Shown: one piece after another, positions 24,161 through 34,937 of the stretch
Numbering within the stretch: the first letter of the stretch is position 1
Layout: every line of letters starts with the position of its first letter
Source of the DNA: Acanthacorydalis orientalis
Taxonomy: Eukaryota > Arthropoda > Insecta > Megaloptera > Corydalidae
Direction of reading: 5' to 3'
NCBI GenBank assembly: GCA_034766995.1
Contig: CM068318.1
Location: 6,830,501 to 6,894,500 of the forward strand
DNA length: 64,000 nt
Made by a program: the position numbers and the translations under genes
Notes under the pieces: generated by a model
Database searches by the model: none
What the model saw: the letters and a program-made list of their open reading frames with translations, nothing else
What the model was told of the DNA's origin: nothing

Positions 24161-24335
24161 GATTTACATTTAGCCCAAATAGTAAGACAAAAACTATTGT
24201 ATAATAAATGCAATTGGAAAAATAATTAAATATATATTTAATATATTTAGCCATAATAACAGAGTTTGAGTTTTAAATGTTTAGTTTTTGTATGCTATTT
24301 TCAAAACTCAGGGCCATATTTAGTGTTTATATCTA

Positions 24336-24337
<2 letters not shown>

Positions 24338-24403
<66 letters not shown>
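24338..24403. repeat. (TA)n microsatellite
   Basis: About 33 TA units, preceded at 24115-24158 by another tract of about 22 units. Confidence 0.9.
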
Positions 24404-24407
<4 letters not shown>

Positions 24408-25339
24408 ATGTGCGTGTGTGTTTTGAATAAACATCTATTTGGTTCAGTTTATAAGCATGATTTTTAGAAGTTAAACAATAACATAAATCTCTGTTCTTGA
24501 GTATCATTTGATAACTTTTTTCTTGACCTGATTTATCAATGAATAATACAGATAAATCAATATACCAAAGCCTGTTCAATCTCAATACAATACATGTACT
24601 CATACATATTTTCATTTAAGAAAATATTATTTACTACAATAACTAAACTTTGATTTTCATCATTTTATTTCTATCGATTTTCATTTTTGTATAAATATAT
24701 AAAACTTATAGTGTAAGAAAAGTTTTATTTTTTTTAATATATATAAAATTTTAAATTATATTTTATAAGTTATTAATTAAATATTTTAAAGATTTTATAT
24801 TATTTTATAATATGACTTTAAAATTACTATTTATTTGTTTTTTAATCGCTTTTTTTCATATCGTTTTATACATCCAATCTAATAACTGACTTGTTTAATG
24901 ATCAATAATCAGTTTTTAAACATTTTTGATCACAAACAAATGTATTATTATTGAAAGACTGAAAAATTTATTCGAAAAATACTTTAGAGCTTAGGAAATA
25001 TTTAAAATTCGTTTGAAAATTACACAATTTTTAATTTTCTTCACTTTTTAAGTAATATATTTAAATATAAAAAGACAGAACTCACAGTATAAGTTTTAGA
25101 AATACCAGTTTTTAAAAGTTTCTGTATTATCTACAGTTTGGATCATATGTTCATGTATATATATATATATATAATTATATTACATTGGTAATAACTGATA
25201 AGATTTAAGAGAATTTAGGCCAAATGGGCATCATAGTAAATCTTATTCTTTCTAACTATAATATTATAGTGACATCCTATCTGAGTTACCTCCAAAATCC
25301 GTATTTATTGGTAAATTCCTTGACTATTTGGATTATAAC

Positions 25340-25396
<57 letters not shown>

Positions 25397-25399
25397 CCA

Positions 25400-25795
25400 A
25401 AATCAAAATATAATCATCATGTGTAACCAATTATTCGTGTCCTGATTAGTTGATGGAGGAACGCATGGTCTCTGTTTCTGACTGGTTAACATCAGTCACA
25501 TGTATATATCTCTCTCACGATGTAGAACTAGAGAGGGTATACGATTTCAATATAAAATTGATAAGAAATTTATTCAAAATATTTGTATTCACCGAAGCTT
25601 TAGAGTAAAAAAAAATTTTACACATTTTATAATTGTGTTTTGTTATATTATTTTTTATAAAGTTTTCCAATCAAAATTTTACAATTATTTTGTTAGTATA
25701 ATTTGTTAATTTTTGTTATTTTTTAGGGGAGAGCGAGCGGTGGCGAAACTCCTTCGGGTGTTAACGAGTGTAGTGAGCAGAAATCTGAACCCTCT
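25400..25795 (+). repeat. repeat R2, copy 2
   Basis: It matches copy 1 in order: AAATTGATAAGAAATTTATT, CACCGAAGCTTTAGAGTAAA, TTTTCCAATCAAAATTTTAC, TTTTTGTTATTTTTTAGGGG, then a GC-richer end (GAGCGAGCGGTGGCGAAACT). A (TA)n tract follows. Confidence 0.55.
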
Positions 25796-25807
25796 AGTAT
25801 AATTATT

Positions 25808-25882
<75 letters not shown>

Positions 25883-25893
25883 ATATATATATG
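25808..25893. repeat. interrupted (TA)n tract
   Basis: TA runs are broken by single G substitutions (TATG). Confidence 0.85.
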
Positions 25894-26074
25894 TATACAA
25901 AATAATATTATTTGTAATATAACATTAGATTCTTTTAGACCTTGGTTATACAGATGTTATATACAAATAAAAAAAACATATGTAAAGATATGATATTGAG
26001 AGTAAATTGTTTCATGTATTGCATTAGTTCCTCAGATTTAATTCCATGAAGAAATGATATAACTAACTTACAAA

Positions 26075-26416
26075 ATGCAATTCAAATTCTTTTGTGTAAT
26101 AGTATTTTCACTCTGTTTACAGGTATGACTTTTATAAAAATATTTATTGCATGCATAAATATAGATCGAAAACCTGAAAAAATTATGTAAAGAATTTCTG
26201 TTCGATAAGAACATGAAAATATACTAAATTCAATAATTTTAGTTGAATAACAATTGTAATCGATGTACATTTTTTTTAAAAAAAAGCTAACTTTTTTATA
26301 ATTGTTTGTGTCACATAAATAGACATGAAAAATCCTCAGTTTTGCATAAAGTCCTTTGTTTATATACTATGGTCAATATTTGTTTTTGTCCGTATTTACA
26401 ATTAATATATTATTTC

Positions 26417-26459
<43 letters not shown>

Positions 26460-27370
26460 TTTGATATTTCGCAATTATCTATTAGACAAAACCTGCACAA
26501 GTTTTTTCAAATTAAATAATTGAGTATTTTTCCTTTTTATATATCTATAGTACATTGTCTTATATCTTTATTTCATTATATTCATGGATATTTTTTAGGA
26601 GTTCTCTTTTTTATTTCAGTTCAATAAATAATTTTCATTATTTATCTGCTACCTTTTTTATAATATTTTTTTTATTTCAATATTTTTAATTTAATTGGTT
26701 TTATATCCAGTTAATTGGTTTTATATCGTCTGTATTTTCTTGATATATTATGTATGTACGTATATACATATACTTGAATAGAGAAAAATAGATGAGAAAA
26801 TAATACTTGAAATAACTTATCTTTATTTCAACATACAACGACCAGAATTTTCAATATATTTCTTAAAATCTGTAACAAGTTTGCTAATTCTGCCAATAAG
26901 TGAACTAGGTGTTTACTCCTTCAATCAATCCTTCTCGATAGCTTTTAACTTGCTCGTGATTGAATTACAGTTCATTAAGATAATACGAAATCATACACTA
27001 ATTCAGGAATCCATGTAGTGGAACCAATTTGATATTATTTACATTATCCTGATAATCTAGATTAGATACTATTTGAATTTTACTTATTCGTCATATTAAA
27101 AAAATGATATCGAAGTAAATTACTTTAATGACGAAGATAAATCTGAAGGGAAGAATATTTGGAGCAGAAAAAATATTTCTTCATTGGTAGAATAAATGAA
27201 CTTGTTACAGGTTTACAGAAATGTATTTACAATAGAGTTAAATGTTGAAAAATAAATACATGATTTCAAAATTTATATTCTGATATTTATTTGTTTAATT
27301 CCAACATCTTAAATTAGTCTAGAATTATAACGCTCGCGAAAAAAAATCAACTATCTTTGTATGTTATATA

Positions 27371-27450
<80 letters not shown>

Positions 27451-27972
27451 CTAACGATCCAGTACAAAATAAATATTTTTTACAATTTAAATTATTCAAT
27501 ATAATACCTTAAACACATTTCTAAAATATTTGAAACATAAAATATTCATTCATTCATATTTCTCATGCCATTTTGTATCAACTGGCTTCCAGTTAATAAT
27601 TTCCGTCGACCATCTATTATATTCGTTTCTTATGACAGAAACGGACTGTTTATTTATATATTCTCTACTTTATTATTATATCAGTTAATCCAATCTGTCT
27701 ACGTTTTGTTGAGTATCCAGTACTTTTTATTCCTAAACATTTCCGATATATTTTCTAATTTATTTATATCGTCTGTTATTGACCTCTTTTGAGTTTTTGT
27801 ACATTTTCTAGCTTTCAAACAAAAATTTCCTCTGTTTAATTAGTTTATTCTTTTTTTATAAGCCCTCCGTTATATGATTAGGTATGATTATCACAGATTT
27901 TTATTATTCTTGTTATCATACAAAAATTTTCAATTTTTTAACATGTTCACGATTTTTCTCCTCTATTTCTCA

Positions 27973-28066
<94 letters not shown>

Positions 28067-28071
28067 TATAC

Positions 28072-28121
<50 letters not shown>

Positions 28122-31100
28122 ATATGGTTTAAATTTTAGAGTGTATTTACTGATGATGCACATAGAAATACATATCGCGACACATATGGAGATAGAAATG
28201 GCGACACTGAAGGCGACATAAATGTAGATACAACTGCCGATACACACAGGAATACATATGAAGACCCATATGGTGATGTACGTGGTGATCCACATAGAGA
28301 TACCCATGACGATACCGATGGTGATACACATATGGATGCATATGGCGACCCATATGGTGATACTCGTGATTATGAAGGTGGTGGTACACATGCTGATACA
28401 CATGATAGAGATGGACACAGAGATGCACATGGGGACCCATATGGTGATAGACGTGAAAATGCTCATGATGACATGAATGGTGATAGACATGGTAATACAC
28501 TTATGGATACATATGGTGAGCTATATAGCGATCCACGAGATGATACACGTGATGATACACATAGGGATGTACATAGTGACCCATATACTGGTACTCCTGG
28601 TTATACACATGGTGATACACGTGCTGATACACATATGGATACATATGGCGACCCGTATAGCGATTCACGAGATGATACTCGAGGTTATACTTATGGTGAT
28701 CCACATGTTGATCCACGTGCCGATCGACGTACTTATCCACATGCTGATCCGCGCGGTGACCCACGTAGTGACCCACGTGTTGATACTCGTGGTGATACTC
28801 GAGGTTATTCACGTGGTGAACCACATACTGATCCACGTGGCGACGCTCGTGGTAGTGATCCACATACTGATACACGTGGTGACCCACGCAGTGACCCACG
28901 CAGCGACCCACGCAGCGACCCACGCAGCGACCCACGAAGCGACCCACGAAGCGACCCACGCAGCGACCCACGTAGCGACCCACGTAGCGACCCACGTAGC
29001 GACCCACGTAGCGACCCACGTAGCGACCCACGTAGCGACCCACGTAGCGACCCACGTAGCGACCCACGTAGCGACCCACGTAGCGACCCACGTAGCGAGC
29101 CACGTAGCGAGCCACGTAGCGAGCCACGTAGCGACCCACGCAGCGACCCACGCAGCGACCCACGTAGCGACCCACGTAGCGACCCACGCAGCGACCCACG
29201 CAGCGACCCACGCAGCGACCCACGCAGCGACCCACGCAGCGACCCACGCAGCGACCCACGCAGCGACCCACGTAGCGACCCACGTAGCGACCCACGTAGC
29301 GACCCACGTAGCGACCCACGTAGCGACCCACGTAGCGACCCACGTAGCGACCCACGTAGCGACCCACGTGCTGATCCTCGTGGTGACCCACGTGCTGATC
29401 CTCGTGGTGACACTCGAGGTTATACACGTGTTGATCCACATGCTGATCCACGTGGTGACCCTCGTGGTGGTGACCCATATGCAGATCCACGTGGTGACGC
29501 ACGTAGTGGTGACCCACATGCTGATCCACGTGGCGACCCTCTTGGTGGTGACCCATATGCAGATCCACGTGGTGACCCACATGCTGATCCGCGTGGCGAC
29601 CCTCGTGGTGGTGACCCATATGCAGATCCACGTGGTGACCCACATGCTGATCCACGTGGCGACCCTCTTGGTGGTGACCCATATGCAGATCCACGTGGTG
29701 ACCCACATTTTGATCCACGTGGCGACCCTCGTGGTGGTGACCCTTATGCAGATCCACGTGGTGACCCTCGTGGTGGTGAACCACATGCTGATCCACGTGG
29801 CGACCCTCGTGGTGGTGACCCACATTTTGATCCACGTGGCGACCCTCGTGGTGGTGACCCTTATGCTGATCCACGTGGCGACCCTCGTGGTGGTGACCCA
29901 CATTTTGACCCACATTTTGATCCAAATCGAGATACAAACAGGGATACAACCAGAGATACGATCCAGGATCCATATTCGGAGTCAAATCGAGATAGATATT
30001 TTAAAGCTCGTTTTCAAAGATTGTTTGATGTAATGTGGGCAAAAGTGAATCGAGCAAAAGCGGAAATCACAAACACAAGAGCGCCATTCGAATATTTAAT
30101 CGTTCTGCCTGTTTACTATTTGAATGCTTTAGAAGGAGTATATAAAAATTTAAGCGATGAACTGACATACAACTACAGAAATATAGAAATTTCGGTACGT
30201 ATATAAATACAAGTAGTAGTTATATTTTTAAATATATGAGATACTTTTTTAATTGTCATCGTTTCAGATAGGACTTTCTGATGAGTATTTGAATAAAAAT
30301 TAGTGAAATTGTAATTGTTTAACATATTTTATATCAGTACTTTTAAATATTTGTTCGTTTACGACAAAAATGGCATAAAAATGTATACATCTTTTACGAG
30401 ACATTTTAGAGTTTTCTATTTACTAAAATATAAATAACGATCATAAAAATTCTGTAAATGTGATTATAGAAATATATTGATAAGTATTTTCCAAATTAAC
30501 AACTGGCATCTCTTATAACCTTTATTTTCATATTTTTTGAGTCATGATTTTATTATTAAACATGTGATTGTAAGTCTTTGAATTTGGACAGTGGTTGCAA
30601 TGAACTAAGATAATTATATTAACACAAAATTAATTTTACTAAAATCAATTTACGAAAATCACTTATAATTACAAAGAGATAAGATATGTGTAAAAAATCG
30701 AATATCGAATAATAACGACAAAAAAATAATAGACATACATTTAAAAACTATCAAATAATGCTGTATAAGATTTTGAAATATGTTTTCATTTGAAAAATGG
30801 GAATAAACAGCTCTAGACTATACACTGGAGAAAAAACATAACTTTTCATTTTGAAATACCTGAAAGTGGATCATTTTTACATATTAGTACACATTCTTTT
30901 GTAACAGTTGTTTAATTATTGTTTGATTTTGTTTTATAGATAAAAACAATAAAATAAATAAAAGAATTCTAAAATTTGCTGGGAACATAATAAATTTATG
31001 TTGTTCTCTATGATAACGATATTAATATTGGTGACTATTTTTGATTATAGTCCAGAAATGAAAAATTGTGCCATTTTTATCGAAAACAAACAATATACGA

Positions 31101-31191
31101 GTATTCTTCATATTTTTTATTGACTGTATATTCCTCTAGACCGATATTTTATTTTTTCTAATACGATCGTTTTAAATATTTCCATTGTCTT

Positions 31192-31229
<38 letters not shown>

Positions 31230-32532
31230 GGTACCTTAAGATGGTGCAAGAATTGAAATCGGTAATACTAATATATGATAATAAAGATTGAATGATAGAC
31301 GTATTAGAAAAATATAACTGAAAAAAGTTCAATAAAGGTCTGTTTGAAAATGATGAATATATCGAAACCAGTCCTAAAAGATAAAGAAAAGAAATAGCAG
31401 TGTTTTAAGAATACACTGCGAGGAGTTATCTTTGTAATTGTTATCTAGCTTATGAATGAAATTTGATTTCATAGTAAGTTGAAAAATGGTTATAAACAAG
31501 ACTATTGTATAATGAAATCAATATTTACAACACTGCAAGTCTGTTCTAAAAATATTCTACAATAACTCATTTTTTACTGTAATTATAGTCGTTTAACGTT
31601 TTGATTTGCAGCTGTTGAATATTTTGAGAATGTTGATAATATACATTGTATTGATTTTCGTGTGAAAAAAGTATCTATCAATATAAAAAAAATGTATCTA
31701 TGAGAGTTGCAGTGAATAATTATTTAAAGAATAGAAAGAAAAAAAATGTCTATAATGATTGGCTATGAACAATTTAATTGTAAATTTATGCTGTTTTTAA
31801 AGGCGAAAATAACTAAAGATTTGTCTTATGAACCACCACAAATCTTTGTGATGCGTAAACTTTCGGACCATGAACCAGTCATAAACGAAATATATGTAGC
31901 AGTGATGTTGAGTCGAGGTGGTACTTACATCGATCCATATATTAAAAATAGAGCAATGGAACCGATTCGAAGAATATTTCAAATAGCAGTGGATTTCTAC
32001 AAAAGCTATTTAAGAGAAGTATATATTTTTTTTTACTTTTTATATCTAAAAACCACTACATTTTCTCATTACAACAATTGATTATAAGTTTAATATCGAA
32101 TAAATTCAATGTGGTCTAATCTATTTTTAAAATCGATGTGTTATGAAAATACATGGATTTTATTTTTTTTAAATCACTGTATTATTAAAATATGAATATT
32201 AAAGTAATAATTATTGTATATAGAATAATGATACACATTGTTTTATTTCTCAAGAATACTGAGCTCCTCTACAAAACATATAACTCTCTTTATATGTTTG
32301 GTTTTTAATGTTTATTTATTTTCGCCAGATTGAATCTTCACCTGAAATTTGGGATAATATCGGAGCTATACGCTTCTTTAATACTCTAGCACCGACACAT
32401 CCAATATGTGAATATTCAAATGCAGAAAAAGTTGCAATGGAACGAGTGAAGAATGAGTTCAGTATCGCGGATAGACAGATGAAGAGCTATTTAAGAGAAC
32501 TTGATTTAACATTGGAGGGAGGAAGATATTAA
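26075..32532 (+). CDS. array gene B: secreted protein with giant Asp-Pro-Arg repeat exon
   Basis: The exons are 26075-26122 (signal peptide [16 protein letters not shown]), 28140-30194 (685 codons), 31803-32018 (72) and 32329-32532 (67 plus stop). All introns are phase 0, and the product is about 840 residues. The first ~618 residues of exon 2 are D/P/R/G/H/T-rich tetrapeptides. A normal family exon 2 end follows, with [16 protein letters not shown]. Exon 3 ends DFYKSYLRE, where Tyr replaces the usual Cys context. Exon 4 opens [11 protein letters not shown] and ends LEGGRY. The expansion is therefore inserted between signal peptide and helical core of an ordinary family member. The repeat frame is set by this open reading through both splice sites. 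The other frames are open only because the 12-bp unit lacks stops. The long intron 1 (2.0 kb) makes the exon 1 assignment the least certain part. The product is expected to be secreted, with a long disordered polyampholyte arm. Its function is unknown. Confidence 0.8.
27366..27447. repeat. long (TA)n tract in gene B intron 1
   Basis: About 40 TA units with one G interruption. Confidence 0.9.
27975..28119. repeat. (TA)n tract just before the repeat exon
   Basis: About 145 bp of TA with periodic AAATATA interruptions. It ends 20 bases before the acceptor TTTTAG of gene B exon 2. The Ile-Tyr frames seen across it are artefacts. Confidence 0.9.
28140..29994 (+). repeat. coding tetrapeptide expansion of gene B exon 2
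   Basis: This has three zones. First, 28140-28880 holds degenerate tetrapeptides of the type x-D-[PT]-[RHY] with Asp in nearly every unit. Second, 28881-29360 holds 40 perfect 12-bp units encoding DPRS, three of them EPRS, varying almost only at the third base of the Arg codon. Third, 29361-29925 holds longer composite units such as [20 protein letters not shown] short [12 protein letters not shown] tail follows. About twenty RGD tripeptides occur, mostly in the third zone. The GC content is far above the flanking DNA. Confidence 0.95.
31194..31226. repeat. (TA)n microsatellite in gene B intron 2
   Basis: About 16 TA units. Confidence 0.85.
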
Positions 32533-33244
32533 ATATATATCAATACAATTACTGATTGAAAACAAACTGGAAGATTGATTAAAACAATGTAATGAAAACA
32601 ATATTCTGAGCTTTATATAAAATAATTAATTGGAATTATGTAAATTTTTAGGTATTTAAATTTTGTTATTTAACTAACAAGCCGTTTTTAAGAAAAGGTT
32701 ATTTTTTTAATCGAAGAAAAAACATAAAATATTAAAAATGATTCTAATACACGGTTTTATATTGACAGGTTGTCATGAAAATCCATAAACATTATTTTTC
32801 ACCCGAATAACCGAGCTTTTTTATTATTAAAATTTGATTAACTTACTATACAATGTGCAAAAGAACAGTTTATAAGAAAAACATAGGCTATAAATATTTT
32901 AATTTAGCAATTTAAGGAAAGTTTAATATTTCAGTGGAAAATATTCAATTTAGAAATAAATTGTTTTTAACAGACAAATATTACATATATTTATTAATTA
33001 ATGATTTTATTAATTATAATTATCTACATTGGCAATAAAAGGGTATGTTTCTATTTTTCTTTTTTTATTAGTAGAGGTATTTATCAACATCCACTAATGT
33101 TTCCTTTAGTTTAATATGTAATAATGTTATAAACAAAGATTTATAGAGAAAGTAACTATGCTCGAGTTCTTTTTTGACTTATAAATGAAAAACATTTCTA
33201 AACATAATTTGTAAGTTGCTTTCACAAATAAAATCTATTTACAC

Positions 33245-33305
33245 ATACAAATCACAACATATTTCTAGTCATAAATGTTCAATAAATCATTATTCATTAT
33301 TTTTT
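33245..33305. repeat. MITE-like repeat R1, left end only
   Basis: It reads AAATCACAACATATTTCTAG, then TCATAAATGTTCAATAAATC, the family left end. Confidence 0.45.
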
Positions 33306-33559
33306 ATCTGTCCACAAAATGTCCCTCTATTAGATTTATTTGCATATCTTTATTATTATGTTCTGATTGTGTTGAAAAAAAATCATTTATAAAAGAGAAA
33401 AAAATATTTGTTTATGGTGAGCACTATTTTCAATTAATGAATTATCTGCTTGACGTGGAGAATATTTATTTTTTTAGATATTTTCGACACTCACGGGGCT
33501 GAAAATTTATCTGAATATATTTCGTCCTATTTACGTTTTTTATTTATTATATCTTACAT

Positions 33560-33645
33560 TGACTGACGACAATAAATCAGAACAGGGACCACATGATCTC
33601 TATCAACCAATCAGAACACGAATAAAAGTTTCAAAAAGTGTGCTC
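33560..33645 (-). repeat. repeat R2, inverted fragment
   Basis: CAACCAATCAGAACACGAAT, with GGGACCACATGATC before it, matches the CCAAT-box part of copies 1 and 2 in reverse orientation. Confidence 0.5.
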
Positions 33646-34502
33646 TGGACTAACATTTAATTATAGAGAGAAATATTTTACTAAAAATCTAACAAATAAG
33701 TTATTTTTTTATTTGAAAATAAACACCTTTTTACTTCACTGAATTGAGAAATAAAGTAAAGAAAGAATATGCTGTTTTTAATACCTGAAAATAAATGAAA
33801 TGTAATTAACAACTACTTAAACAGTTAAAGAAATGCTTATATTATACTTTCAAGCAGATATTTTTACAATAAAATCAAATATTTCTTATTTAAATATAAA
33901 TAATGAAAAAGTTACGTTGTGGATTTGAATTATTTTTTTAAAGAATACCATACGTTACTATACTTGTTCGGACTACTTATTTTCATGTAAGATAGTATTA
34001 TTTGTCATACAAGAAATTTTAAAAATTTAATTACAAAAAAAACGATTTCACTGAACAAATCTAGTAAAAAAATAAATTTTACTTGTTTAACGTAATTTGA
34101 TACTATTTTGATCATTATCGTTCGGAGATCTTTCTTATTTTCTATTTTCTTCCGTGTATTTTACTATAATTTTTCAGTTTGTTTATAATATACAAATATT
34201 TTGATGATTTGTTTACAATACCATCAAAATATTTACTAAAATATTTTTATAAAACACAATATTTATATTTCATATTCATATAATAGAATGGTACAGAAAA
34301 ATTCACTTTTAAATTATTGTTTAATTTATAAACATTTTACTTAAAGAAAATAGGTACAAACTGAAAGATATAACTTTAAGGATTATATTTAAATTTAGAT
34401 TTTGATATATAATAAATATTATTCAATTATATTTTTGAATTGTAGACAAGTAACAAGTCTGATATTTCTTGTATGACAATTTAATTTCAAAAAAGTACAT
34501 AC

Positions 34503-34660
34503 GTTTGCAAATGTTATGTGATTAATTACTCCAAAAGAAGAAGCAGTAATATTTAGACACATATCTGCCCTCATCATTACGAATATCACATCTTTTTGGA
34601 CCTTAACTGGCGCATTGTACCATTTACTGTCATAGATTGAAAATTTTATTTGTTCGCTCT

Positions 34661-34717
<57 letters not shown>

Positions 34718-34892
34718 ATATGTACCTATGTATAAAATACACTTTTTTATATGCAAGTATAAAACACATACCTCATTTATTAATTTCTGAGAATAAAAAC
34801 TGGATACGAATAATACAGTAGTCCAGCCAAATAAATGAAGTACAAATTTTATTAAATCTTCTGCTGATGACACCTTTTTAAAACACAGATTG

Positions 34893-34937
<45 letters not shown>

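Larger units (their letters stand above)
22335..26074. other. interval between array genes A and B
   Basis: It has no supportable exon. It contains two copies of the promoter-like repeat R2 (22560-22930 and 25400-25795), weak R1 fragments (23250-23390, 24893-24965) and several (TA)n tracts (24115-24158, 24338-24403, 25345-25393, 25808-25893). Confidence 0.6.

Noticed and set aside
27874..28490. Ile-Tyr repeat proteins over (TA)n tracts here and elsewhere
   Set aside because: Pure translation of TA microsatellites, with no flanking coding signal.
28501..29985. Long open frames on both strands across the DPRS repeat (His/Val-rich, Trp-Val-rich, Gly-Ser-Leu-Arg-rich)
   Set aside because: They are shadows of a 12-bp stop-free repeat. 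Only one plus-strand frame joins to the conserved family exon end and has acceptor and donor in phase.
34430..34470. A possible terminal odorant receptor exon (minus strand, TCYLSTIQKYN then stop)
   Set aside because: It would need an intron of only about 35-45 bases, shorter than insects normally splice, and the motif match is weak.
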